This document shows positions 13,912 to 26,900 of a stretch of 64,000 nt of DNA, one piece after another. Source of the stretch: Pisaster brevispinus (Eukaryota; Echinodermata; Asteroidea; Forcipulatida; Asteriidae); contig JAMKCF010000001.1 in the NCBI GenBank assembly GCA_023634235.1, positions 10,178,258 through 10,242,257 of the forward strand, written 5' to 3'. Position 1 is the first letter of the stretch. Every line of letters starts with the position of its first letter. The notes under the pieces are model-generated. The model ran no database searches and was not told the DNA's origin. It worked only from the letters and a program-made list of their open reading frames with translations. Made by a program: the position numbers and the translations under genes.

Positions 13912-14920
13912 GCCTGTTTTTAGATTTTGTCACGCTTGCGCAGAGCGCCATTTAGCTTACTTTGACTTTTACCCTTTGACCTTTCACATGCTTGCTCGAT
14001 CGATCTGCTGCATGGATGAAACTACTCATTTACAACCAGATATGTACTCCGTTCTCCAGCTGCGGCACTGGACTCCACTTGCCAGGAGCAATATCCTTTC
14101 AATTTTTGTAAAGAATGGCATCGGTAAAGTAACTTATATGGAAAATAATAACCTTGTTGTGTTGAATAAGTCTTTTAAATAAATAAATAAAACGCAGCGG
14201 TAGATTGTACTTCTTGAGTTCTACTTCTAGGCTAGGCCTCTCATAATTATTGTGCACAACCATGACAACAGGCCTTGTAAGTTGTCTTGTAATATTTCTG
14301 TCTGTTACACCATGGAGGTAGGAATATCACAAACCAGACCCCCGGACATACCAAAGTAACGTTGAACTGATGCAGTAAACACTCATAATGTTAGATTCCT
14401 TAATAGTTTCCACGAGATGAACTTATTCAGCATTATTTTGATGCCGGATACACATACAGTGAAATTTGTTGTATACTGAAACTTCGACATGACTTGAATT
14501 GCAGGTAGGTACACACAAATGATTTTAGACAAGTTTTTTGTTAGCACTATAAACAGTGCTGAAATCCTTGGCCCTATCCCCCTGGCACAAAATATGAAAA
14601 ATAAAAAATAAACTATTTTTTCTGAAATTCAAACCAAGTGTTATTTTTGGCCCCACAGCACAATTCAGGCTAAGCTATTAAGAACAAATTGTGCTGTCTA
14701 GCTTAAGTGAAAATTTTAGTTCATCAGTGTCACATTTGAATCATCACAGTGTCCTAAAGCCCTTGCAGGTCATATATTTAGGCTACAAGTACAATCCACT
14801 TTATAACTGTTTTATAAATATTTCAAACAATTAGAAAAAATGGTGGTGTAAAAAAAAGTTGATATTGCAGGCCAAAGTTTTGTTGCTGGATGCATATGTT
14901 TAGGCCTATTGAAGTAAATT

Positions 14921-14956
14921 ATTATTATTACTATTATTATTATTATTATTATTATT
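14921..14956 (+). repeat. (ATT)n microsatellite
   Basis: About ten ATT triplets with a few interruptions, in the intron-like sequence just before the first recognised exon of the integrase-like gene. Confidence 0.85.
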
Positions 14957-14988
14957 GTTATTGTTTTTCTGGTTTTTTTTTCAACAAG

Positions 14989-17900
14989 CCTTAGAACATT
15001 GCACAGAGTCCTGCAACAAAGGAACTTAAGAAGGAATTGTCCAAGAGAAGAAACCCTACATACCTTTGTGTCATGTTTAGAGGTAAGTGTCAGCTTAACT
15101 AAAACATCAACACAAAACATTACAGTATGTGGTATATACCTTAGAGAATATTAGATAGAATAGTTCAGTCTGGTGGGTTTTTCAAAAAAAAAGAAAGAAG
15201 AAGAAGAAAACATAAAAGAAATGAAATGAATAAAAATAGGCAAACCTTAGAATGGAGTATGATGAGAGTGCAAGTAATGTATTACATGAGTAGAATATCA
15301 ATCTTAAGTGCATGTTTTGGGAAACTTAAACAACAAAACCTTAACAATTAAAATGAATTAGGGGGCCTACTGGAAAAGGGGTACAAAAGTGGCTGGAAGG
15401 GGGGCCACACTAGATAAAGAAACAGTACAGTGAAGAAATCAAAACTTAATTTAGGATTGCATTGTTGTGTTAAGCCTAATGACAAAGGAAATAAAAAATT
15501 TGAAAAAAGGTTAAACAGCAAAAATAAAGGTAATGACTATTCTGCTGGTCCACATATGATATAATTATTAATACTTGCTCACTTCTTTTTACTTGTGAAG
15601 TTGGAGCTGCAGGGAAGTGGGAGGAACTTGGGCTGCCGAGCTATGGCAAGACGAATGTTGGTACGCCATGGACTAACTATTCCAAGGTAGGATAGCTGTA
15701 AATGGACTTCAAGAGCACCTTTATTTTCTCAGTTACTATTGTTCATTTTCTTTAGCAAAAACTGAAGGGGTTGAAGCACAAACAGATTTAGGTAACAACT
15801 CGATCCTGACTGAAAAGAAAAATATTGAGATACTATATATGACCCATACATCAAAGGGAGTTAAAAAAAAAAAAAAAAAAAAAAAAAGTAAAAAAAACTG
15901 TAAAAAAACATCCAACATTGGTTGAAAAACTTGGAACATTAACAGTACATTATTTCTCAGTACCAGTTGAAATACTTTTAATTGTTTCAAAAATGTGCTT
16001 TTTGGTCCTGGACATCCAGCGGGCTTATGATATGAGACTGAAAAACATTTTGTTTAACGCTGCATCCAAATATGCAAGTGCCCTGCCCTGAGCAAATGTT
16101 CAGTACCACACCAGAAAAACAAAAGCATGATATTGTCCCAACCACTTGAGAAATATGGCCTTAGTGCCCCGAACTGAGACCCCCCCCCCCACAAAACTTT
16201 ATGTCAACTACCAAATTCACCTTGTTTTTCAATTGAGTACATAACTTTCCCGATTCCATTTACTGAGTTTGAGCGTTTTTCTGTTTACAGACGGATAGTT
16301 TTGGAAGGACAACGACTTTTGGATGCAGAAGGTGTTGAGTTAAGAAGGAGACATAGATTAAGGAGGTTATACTATAGTAAAGGTCCCAACTATGCTGTGC
16401 ATGTTGATCATGACAAGTTGAAGGTGTATGGTTTTGCGGTACATGGAGCAATGGACGGGTAAGAATACCTACATGGGCAATTTAATGAGAGATGCTAGTA
16501 GTATAGATGGAGTCACACACACCTAATTTTGGGTAGTGCAGGGTAGTTTGCACTACTCAAAAACGAACTTTGCACACCCAAAAAACAAAATGGCGTGCGG
16601 TATGGGGGTGTGTATTTACACACCAGGAAAAGTGGTGCAAAGGTGAACTAGTCGGCCCACAGTCCTTTTAGGGTTCATGCCCGAAGGGGATGAAGGCGAG
16701 TCACGAAGTGGGGAGTCGTGCGGCCCACGGCAGTGTCTTGAGGCCCGAAGGGCCGAGACGTGGGGGTTAACATGATGCACGGCATCATGTTGAGCGGTGT
16801 CTGAAAGACACCGCAAGAAGGTATGTCTCACGACAGTGTAACTGAGGGCAAACCGTTATCGTTTGCCCTCAGTTGGCGGTGCGGAAGTGATTTCTTGAAA
16901 TCACGGAGCGCCGCAGCATAAAACCACGCAGCACAAACGAGTCGCGTACGGCTCGTTTGTATTTTCACAAAGTGAAAACAAAGCGGTGTCTTCCAAGACG
17001 TGTGATAAACCGTTGAGGCAGAAGAAAAGGTCCGAGTACTGTTATAGAGTTATTTGTAATCTTAGAGACCACGGGTGTCATTGAACGTGCTTTAATACTT
17101 AGTGTCATTTATTTACACTGTTATCGCTATCTGGTGTGGTCAAGGTCCAAGAGATCAACTGCGTTGGTGTGCGACTTGTTTTTGCCCCGGCCTTGTTTGT
17201 TGAATGGCTTATCTCTGATCGACCTCGTCTGGATAAGTTTATTCCGATAAGCCTGTGACGTCACGCCCCATTTCCGAACACGTCGGGACAAGTTTGTTTT
17301 CATATGACCCTGCACTCTATTCTGATTGGTCGATTAAGTTGTATAAAGGATGGATTTCTGTATTCGGATTCATTACTTACGCCGAAAACCGAAGTTATTG
17401 AAGCCAAAGCTGAATATCTCGTATACTTCGATATAATGGCTGCTCTCCCTCAAACGAAGACCGACTTGGCCTCGAACTACAGCCCGACACCGAACCCACC
17501 TCCACCGTCGATGGGTGAAGGAGTTGAAACCGAAAACACCCGTGATATTTCTCACGACATGTATGTAGCCGGTTGGCGTGAGGCCGCGAGTTTGAACGGC
17601 TGTGTGTACTACTTTAACATGTACACACGGCACAGCGTATGGAACCTCCAAGATGTGACTACCCACCAGCGTGAGCAGCAGATGTTACCCAAGAAACCCA
17701 AGTCCGACGTGTTGAAAGCCGCCATGACCGAGTTGGGTACTGCGCAAGACGCCGCATCTGTACCACCCGCCGTGCCGATGGTGGATGTTAAGGGGAAAAT
17801 GCCCAGCAGAAAGCGTAGATTCGAGCCAGATCCTGACCAGGCGGAGAATGACAGAAAGGCGGTCAAGTTTCCCATCGGAGGTGAGCGTTTTGTTACTGTG

Positions 17901-20900
17901 AAGCTTTTCAAGGGGCTTCCCTATGTCAATATAAGAGAATACTACTGGAATGAAATTCACAGTAAGATGCTGGCAGGGAAGAAGGGGCTGAACCTCACCG
18001 GAGAGCAGTGGCATGAGTTGATGAGTCACGCCACCGACATCAATAACACCTTGAGCCAGATAACTAACTCTTAACCGTTAATCTGTGTTTTTGCTCTAGA
18101 CTTTGATGTTACAGATGGTAGAGCCCGAATCAGACTACTCCTCAGGAGGATTCTGGGTGAAAATGGTCGATATTGGAAACCATATGCGGCAGAACGCCGA
18201 ACAAATGAATATTATAAACAAACTAGAATGGGTCACGCCACTGACATCAAAAACGCCCCGAGTAAGATAACTGACTCTTAACCGTTACCTTTTTGTTTTG
18301 GCCTCAGACGGGGACCTAATGCATTGTAGAGCCCGAGTCAGACTACTCCTCAAGAGGATTCTGGGTAAAATAGTGAAGGATCGCATAGTGCGGAGGGCGT
18401 ACGATAGGCAACAACAACTTCCCTGTGAAGGTTGTCAAGAGAACTGGGCCTGCCAAGATCACCACGCCTGTCTGTTTTTCGGAAACACGCCAGAGTATCG
18501 TGCGGAGGAATTTGTTTTGGAACACTATGAACATGTGGTTTCGTCCATTGAATCTAATGAGATCATCGATGTATTCTACGCCGTATGCCGACTTTTGATC
18601 GTCGCGGGCTTCACTCATGCGGGTCTGACCAAAGAAACTCTAAACGACACAATTCAAGATATTCTGATGGGGTGGCAAAACGAAACCGATGATATCGCCC
18701 AAACATTCAATTCGTATTCATTTCCCAACGTCACCAGACTGTTGGTTTTTGTAATGGCCTCTTGATTAAAGGGAATGGTGTAACTAACACGCCTTTCTTT
18801 GTTTGTAACTTTCTTGTGTTAAAATAGTAATCGGATTTGTAAGACATATAGTTGTCATTAAAGTTGTTTTAAACAGGTACCGACTATATCGTGTCTAACG
18901 TCTGTTTGTTTTTGTTTTTTGTTTTTTAATATAACTTTTAGAGTCCCTGTTATTTAAATTAATGGCCAAAGGTCAAATTTGAAACGTAATTACGGTATTT
19001 AAGGGCGGGTTGGTTTTAACATCTTCGAAATTTGAAAAGAGGCTGCAGAGACAACGAGCAACAGATATAAACAAACACGAAAGACGGGTTATATCCGTGG
19101 TCAAAAACTTTATTTTGTAAACAACGCTTCAGTAACACAACCGGTACAAATGGCTACAGTTTATAAACATAATTAAGGTAAATGCCCCCCCCCCAAACAA
19201 AACAAAACAAAAAACCCAAATATTGTACATGGTCTATGCGGTTTTTGTTTTATATGATTGACGTTACCACGACTCTCTACCCACTTTATAACAAGGGGTG
19301 TGAAATCTGTCGAACAACAAACGACAAGTCGTACACCTTTGTGTTGACACCGGGAAAGTGTTTTCTGATAACCTCGTTCACTGCAATATCGTTTTCTCGT
19401 TTATTGGTTGAGAAAAACCTGACGATGGTGTTCATGTCAATATCTCGACAACGGTGTAATAGGAAAAACAGAGAATATTGACCACATACAGCCGACAGTG
19501 GGCCCTGTAGACTTATACGATTGTGTACAGTCTGAAGAGTGTTCCTTTTGAGAAAAGTTATGATAGATGACAGGCTCGGGGGTTGTCCGTAAGAATCGAA
19601 ATATTCTCCAACGCCGTCTCTGGTGATGTAAATGGCCACCCAGTGCTGTCCCGGCTCGGTTGAAGGATCGGTGTTGATGACGATGGCGCTGGGGTGTTGT
19701 AGGTGATGCCTGGGTAATCTATCACTCGCAAACACTCCCCTGAAGACTTGACGGGTAAAGCGGTCTCTCTTTAAGATCGACGTTATCTCTTCGGTGTCCA
19801 TGTTGGTCCCGTCTAACTGTTGTAGTCGAAGATGATGTTACGAGCTTGATCAATTTCTAAGATGTTATTGAACTCGGCGTAGATGATGACGTTGATGGTC
19901 TCGTCTAGGGGCGAGGCAAAGTGCATGTCAAGACGAAGGTTTCCATTCTTTACCAAGCTAAAGTGTCCGCCGCATGCCAAGTCGGGGGTAAGGTCGAAGG
20001 CGTACAGTGCATACCCGTCGGGGTAGTCACCCAGAGTGATGTCGTTGCCTTCATTCATGTACATTTTATCCATGCCGGAGAACAGCGTGTGGTAGGCTCT
20101 GACGCAGTTCTTCCTTCCTTGGGCGTAATCGGGTTTCAGAGGGGTGTGGGGGATCTGTTCACCGTTGACGTGCACTGACACAAAGTTGACGTTAAAATGC
20201 TGGAAGTTGAACGGGTTTTTAGAATACGACCCATTAAAGGCGATGTTGGATACACAGCCCACCACGATTCGATTGGGTAGTTGTCCCAAAAACACGTGAT
20301 CTTGAGTGAGTGTTAGGTTCCCTCGGGGTACAGACATCATTTTACAGACGACACGTCGGAGGGGATACTTAGCGGTCCCTTTTTCGAGAGCTTTCATGTG
20401 TCCCATCATCACCGCAGAGCTGATCGTTACCCTCCGAACGAACAACGACGCGTTCACAATCTTTATCTTGTAGGTTGGGTCTTCTCCTGAAGCCATAAGA
20501 CAAAATGCGTCGCTGCTGGGAATCAGCTTTACTTTCAGATCAACCCCGTTGATCAGGTGTCGGTCCTGGAAGAATAGATCGCCATGAATGGGTCCGATCA
20601 GGTCTACGACTCGACTGTTTAGGATGCGTTTGCGTCTCTTTTTCAAGCCCCCGTTTGTTTCCGCATCACTTGCCGTACAGTTGACGTTATCCATTTTGCC
20701 GGCTGTATCTTTAACCCAACCCGAAGCCGTCAGCTGCGATGCCTTTGCACCTTTGTCATAACTGAGCAACGTCTCAATCATTGCCCTGTACGGGTACGTG
20801 GGAGTAGAGGCAGAAATCAGTCGATCATTTAGGGTTACGTCAACTTGGCTGAAGAGGGTTTGTAAAAGCAGATTGCAGGGACCGACCACGTCCGTGTCGA

Positions 20901-23900
20901 TCAGATTGGCACCGTCGGCTTTGGTCACCTTCACCTTGACGTAGAGTTGAGTTTGGGAAGGATCGATGTATTCTTCGGTCGAACCGGGAACAAAAAACTG
21001 GATGGGACCTCCGTCGGCGATATTGGAGATGGGGTGGTACTCTACGTACTGTCCTTTTTCGATGCTGGTCTGAGTTGGGGGTAGGGAAAAGAGGTCCAGT
21101 TCACTCTTTGTACACTCTTCGGAGTGGTCGTGTAGCCGTGCCATGGTGGAGCGTTAGTCTCGGAGCGGCTAATCGAAGATATCCAGTGATCGTCTCGATC
21201 GCTTCCCAGATGTGGAAGTGGCTCTTTTCTGATTGGGTTTTCTTTTTATATTTTTTCTAGCCGGTCGGTTCAGTCGGGAATCTGCATTCTGAATCATCCG
21301 TCTAGCCATGTGACGTCCGGTCTGTTTGAGTCTCGACTGCGCTGCCGTTTTTATGTTCTTCCCTTCTAGAGCATCCTGTGCGATTCCCAAGCCGGTGCGA
21401 AGGGCTTGACGACCCAATGTCTTAGCCCCCTGCTTGAACAGGGGCATGGCAGTTCGGAAGAGTCCACCCAATATATTTCCAAGACCGAAACCTTTCTGAG
21501 TGCGGCTGCCTTGAAAGACGGGATGGCCACGTCCGAGTTGTCGTGTGTAGTGGTCCACATAGTGTCCGGGGTGGGATACGAAGCGACCTCTCATGATATC
21601 GGTTGATTTAATCAGTTGAAGTACGTGGCGCGACGCTTTCTAAAGTGTAGTTTCACTATGACCTTCCCGCCGATGAATGGAATATAATGGCCCACGTCGT
21701 CCCTTATATTTATGTTGACGGTGTTCAGGAATTTCTGTTTGAGGGGTACGTAATGTGGACTGTCGTACGTCTTTGTAATGATATCCCCATATTCGCCTTC
21801 CACGCTCACATTTCGTAGAAGAGGTGCTCTGGTGTCCCCGACGATGTTGTACTCGATGATGTCTGTGTACACAAATAGGGTGTGGATTTGCTTCATATCT
21901 ACGACGTGGGGTGCCTTCTCTATACCGGTGATGGCCATAGCCTTGTTAAAACCAAACAAGTGACCCAGACGTTCGACGAAAGTAATGCTGACACCTTCAA
22001 CCGTTCTGACGATTACTTTTTGAAGGTATTTGTTGTACTTGATGCGTATTTTGTCGCTGTGTTCAATCAGGGGTGTAATCTTTGCGAGGACTTCATCCGG
22101 TGTATGGTAATAGCCCTCGGGAATGGTGTGAATATGTACACCTCCTTCAGTCTCTTCTGCGTTGCAGTAGATGTGGTTGTGACCTTCTACGATGTTGAGC
22201 CACCTGCGAGGGTAAGTAATCTCTGCGAGACTCACCTCCCACTCCCCCTCGAAAGACAGAGCAGTGGGCAAATTTACGCTGAAGTGGCTCAGCGCGTTAT
22301 CAGGGTAGGTATCCATGCTGCTGTTGCTGGGGAGAGTCGCGTAAAAGAAATCCATCTCGAAGCCCTCTCGCACGTCAAATGTCGTCCGGCTGTCCGTAAG
22401 CCCTGTATTATATACCGACTAGTCCCCTCACCCAGCTATTGAATTTGTCAGGATAACCGAGCCACTTTACAAAATATTCCTTCACACCACGACGCTTTCT
22501 AGTACGTACCACCTTTTCCACTTCGTACATGTCGTCCTTCTTGTCGACTCTTTGTAGTTCTTGTTCGTAGAACGTGCCCTTCAACTCTTCGCCGTCGTAA
22601 TCTGTCAACTTATACACTGGCGGGTTCCGTGCAATTATATCGCTGATAGTAAAAAGTTCGGTGGTCCAGTTGGGGAGGTAACCCTTACTGAAAGTTCTAG
22701 CCGCCATACTTATGCGAACCGTATCCCCGAGGTTAAACTTGAAGGCTGTGACGATGGAACGCTTGCCATTGGGGGTGCCGTACAGCGTGCGCCATACCTC
22801 TTCGGAGTTTGCAGGGGTGACGGACGCCGGCGTTCTCTTTATACTTCTGTGAAACGAGCGGTTGTAGGCGGACACCAGCTTTGGTAATACGGCTGCATAG
22901 GCGTACTTGTTTTGAGCCGTGAAGTATTTCCACATTTTGGTTTTAAGCGTCCTGTTAAATCGCTCAACCACGCTGGCCTTGGTTTCGTTGTGTGTGGTAA
23001 AGAATTCAATGTTCTTCTCTGTCAGGAAACTCTGAACTTTGCGGTTCGTAAACTCCGAACCTTTATCCGTCTGGAGCAGGCGGGGCTTACGCCCATCCCG
23101 TAAAATTCGTTTGAAGGCTTTGATTAGCGACGTCCCCGTTTTATCCCTGAGGGGCACGACCCAGGCGAACTTAGAAAATATGTCGATACACGTCAGTAAA
23201 AACTTCAGACCGCCATTGTACCCAGATAGTGAGGCCACGTCTACCAGATCCGCCTGCCATTGATCATCGATCCCACCAACGATGACACGATTTCTCTTGA
23301 AACGTCGCCGGATGGGTTTATGTAGCGTATAAGTAGGTTGTTGACGCAGCCACCTAACGATCTGTTTCCTGCTGATGTCCACTCCGTCTTTTTGAACCGC
23401 GCGGTAGACAGCATCTACACCACCGAAACCAGAAGGATGGTTTGTTTCGTAATACACCTTCTTCAGATACGCCTCCATCGACGAAATTTGAATCTTCAAT
23501 GACGAGCGTGCTGTTGCAACACACCCACAGGCAGCGGAGTTTTTTCAGTACATTTGGCGACGTGCACTCAGGTTTGGGAAGGCAACACTCCATGGCGAAA
23601 GTCGGGCTTCTAATGAAGGATTGATGGGATGGTGCTTGGTTTATAACGCCGTCCACTTTTGTTTTCCGGTCGAATGACCTCGTTTACTTTTCCTCTTTTG
23701 GGGTTCTGTTGCAAACAAGGGGGCTTTTCGCTTTTTTGCGGGTAGATGGGATGCGGTCGCAAACAACTTGTTTAATCCTTCGTAGTTTACATCGTCGTCG
23801 TCGCTTATCGCTTCGTTCAAGTCCACTTTGAGTGAGGGGTTTGTCACGGTCGGTTCTGTTTCGATTGCATCAATCGGTTGCTCCTTCGTCAACGTGGGAG

Positions 23901-26900
23901 GTCCATCCACTTTAGCGGTCTGTTCGTTCTTGAGGGTCATAGACAGGGGAGCCGACCTCTGTTTGTTCAGCGCGATATACCTGTGTAGGGTCTGTTGGTA
24001 CAGCTTGATTTTATCTCCCTCTGACAGATCTTGTCTTTCGAGCAACTTTCTCAGATCGGTGTCCAAACCGTGGACGACGCGGGTGATCGGTGTTTGCTCC
24101 AAGCGTCTAGACGCCTGCATTCTGGCGAGCGTGTCTTGCGGTACGAGCACCATTTTCTTTGCGTGCTCCATGACGTTTACTTTAATAGCAGTCCTGCCAG
24201 AGCACTCAGCACCGGTGTCAGCAACGAACCCAGAAAACCACCCTTCTGTTTCAAAGCAACCTTTTTCTTCTGCAGGCTCGTCCTCCCGTTGGTCAGCGCT
24301 CTCAGTTCTCCCTTGTGTCTTCTCAGTTTGGTTCTCTCGGCTGGTGTCAGGGAAACGTTACCGTTTAAAACGTTGAGGGCGCACTCACAGAGACAGGTAA
24401 TGAGGTCTTTGTCGGCTCCGTCAATCACTCCCTGGCGCTGTTTCTTCGAACCCTTTGCTAATACGTGTAAGTAGGGAGCGTGCTTGTGCACGCGTCGAGA
24501 CATCTTTACAAATGAAACCCAACGCGAGAGTGGCTTTATTTTATACCTTCGGAACGTAAACAGTGGGATATTCACCCTGGAAGATGCTAGATCTGAGACG
24601 CATGTGCTCTTCTGTGTCTGGTTTCAAATCCACGAAGAGATGGGAGTAGGGAGAACTCGTCGCGTCGCGATAGGCCTCGACCATAATTTTAGGTTTATTC
24701 GGATACATCTGGCGAGCCAGGTGCGTGATCTGTGAAGCATCTCTGGGGTTTTTAAAGAGCACCATATAATGGGCGTTCAGACTGATTGTGCGCATTTCTT
24801 TACCCCGATAAAACAGATTCTGCAGTATCAGTATAACCGACAGATTGTGGTGATGACTGCCCTTGGTGAAAAGTTCGGTAAGCTTTTTGTTATTACCCGA
24901 TTCCGACATGAGGTCGTCGATCACAACCAAGTTTCTCTTCGTTCGATCCAAAGAGGAGAGAAGGTCGTCGGGAAATCCCTCCACGAAACGAATGTCGGGG
25001 ACGGTGTTGGATAACCTGTCATAAGCATCCTGATAAGCCCCAAAACACCACACAATATTTTGCGGAGACGGTTGAATAACATCACCACCGGATGGGTTCA
25101 ACAACTGAGACACAAACTGTGTTTTTCCTGATCCGGTGGGCCCCGCAATGACGCAGGTAAATGGGTGTTTAAGTATCGAACTCATCTCATACAATGAACA
25201 ACCATAGTCGGCACAACCCTCTTTTATAACCGACATCGTTCTGAATAAAGAGCGCCCCCACCTTAATTTTGGTCAGTCCCGGCCCGAATTGAATAATCAG
25301 CACCCCCACCCCCACCTCGTTTTGCTCAGTCTCAAATGGAATAAAGAGCGCCCCCACCGCGTTTTTAACCCACCGTATTATGGTCAATGACCAACCCTCA
25401 TGATAACCCCACCACTAAAGAATATCCCACTTCCCCCCCCCCCATTGAACCTACTTATTATATGGTTTTTATCTATTATATTCAACGACTTTTTAAAGGA
25501 TGGATACAATACTCTGAGTTTGTTCAATATATATATATATATATATATATATAGTTCGGGTTTGAACAAAGAAAAATTGACTGGAGCGGGACTTGAACCA
25601 ACGACCTCCGGATTAACGTACCGGCGCTCTACCAACTGAGCTATCCAGCCCTATGTTGGCGGTCTCCCTATATATATATATATATTTTTTTATACTCTCT
25701 TTATTCATTTATTTGTTTGTTATCAACAACAACAAAAACACAAGGAATAGAAAACAACGATTCTTAGGTTTGACAATGGCAGTACGAGTTAAAATATACA
25801 ACGTTTTCAAGACTTAAAAACTTAACGGGTACATGTTTTTTTTTGTTTTTTTTTTCTTTTCAGAATCCGATTACATATTTTAGATACATATCAAGTGAAC
25901 TTTATACAGCGTATTTAAAAACAAAAGTAAAAGCGTGACCTCTTATTAGCTGGGTCCGCGTTTATTAAAGAAAACTACTATTTATGCGGCCAAACGTGGA
26001 GTAAGGTTTACCTCCTCATATTTCTAAATAGGTAGTAGAAACCCCATCGTCTCCAACCTTTCGCTTGGGGTAGAAATAGGTCAGGGCTGTCCTTCTCTGT
26101 TCGTAGGTAAACATTACACCACGTTTCATGATAAAACCTTTGTTAACTCCCCCACCCGAAGATCTGGTATTTAACACGGTCATGTACTTTTCTTTGGTGA
26201 GTTCATTGTTTCTTCTGTTTAGACCCTTACAACTGAACTTTTCAGTGGGCCCGAAACAAAAGTATGTCTTACTACATAAAGCAATAATACCCTCCCCCTC
26301 CCACTCTACTTTAAACAACCCCGGAGTCCTCTTATCATAACTGTATTGCTCGGGTGTGTTCTGACGCGAGTAGTGTAGAGTGTGTAAAGTGCACCCCCAT
26401 TCACTGTGCAGTGGTGCCATTGTGGTGCAGTGGTGCCTTTCGTGGTGCCTTGTTTTAGTGCACCCCAATGGGGGTGCGGTGGACTACAGTGGTGCGATCC
26501 ATTGTATTGGTGCACCCCCATGGAATGAGCAGTGGTGTGGTGGTGCACCCTAATGTGTGTGCATATGGTATGGTCAAGGTGTTCTGGCTGACTGAGCATC
26601 CACGGTCTGTGCATGGAAAAACGTATGATGAATAGGAAGTTGGGAACAAAGGATATGAAAATGTGGATGGAAAGGTAGATTGCGCGAAGCTGATTCTAAA
26701 GCAGTACTGAGAGCAAAACTGACCGAAGCCGGTTATTGCTGAGGACTGTTTTCGAAGGAGCGATGGGTGACAGACATAGAAATAAAGTCACCATAAAGTG
26801 ACGGAAGGAGATCATCACGCAACGGATAGAACTGTTGCAAAGGAAAGAGTTGAAGACATTGAGTTTAATAAAGATTCAACCCTTTCTGAAACCGTGGTAC

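Noticed and set aside
13698..13955. ORFs with RRPSPVA repeats over the heptamer array (also 62855-63133)
   Set aside because: A 7-bp satellite is open in several frames at once; not a protein-coding signal.
16616..16831. 71-aa ORF in the A terminal repeat (also 48450-48665)
   Set aside because: It reads through the hairpin chain; composition is explained by palindromic DNA and there is no promoter or homologue.
19921..20178. Plus-strand ORFs across the A late cluster (also 21882-22442, 23828-24376, 24031-24474)
   Set aside because: Antisense shadows of capsid, minor capsid and core genes; no homologous ORF in B and no domain.
25186..25236. Upstream ATG for the A ATPase
   Set aside because: The ATG at 25236 overlaps the TATA box at 25221-25228, so it should not be in the transcript.
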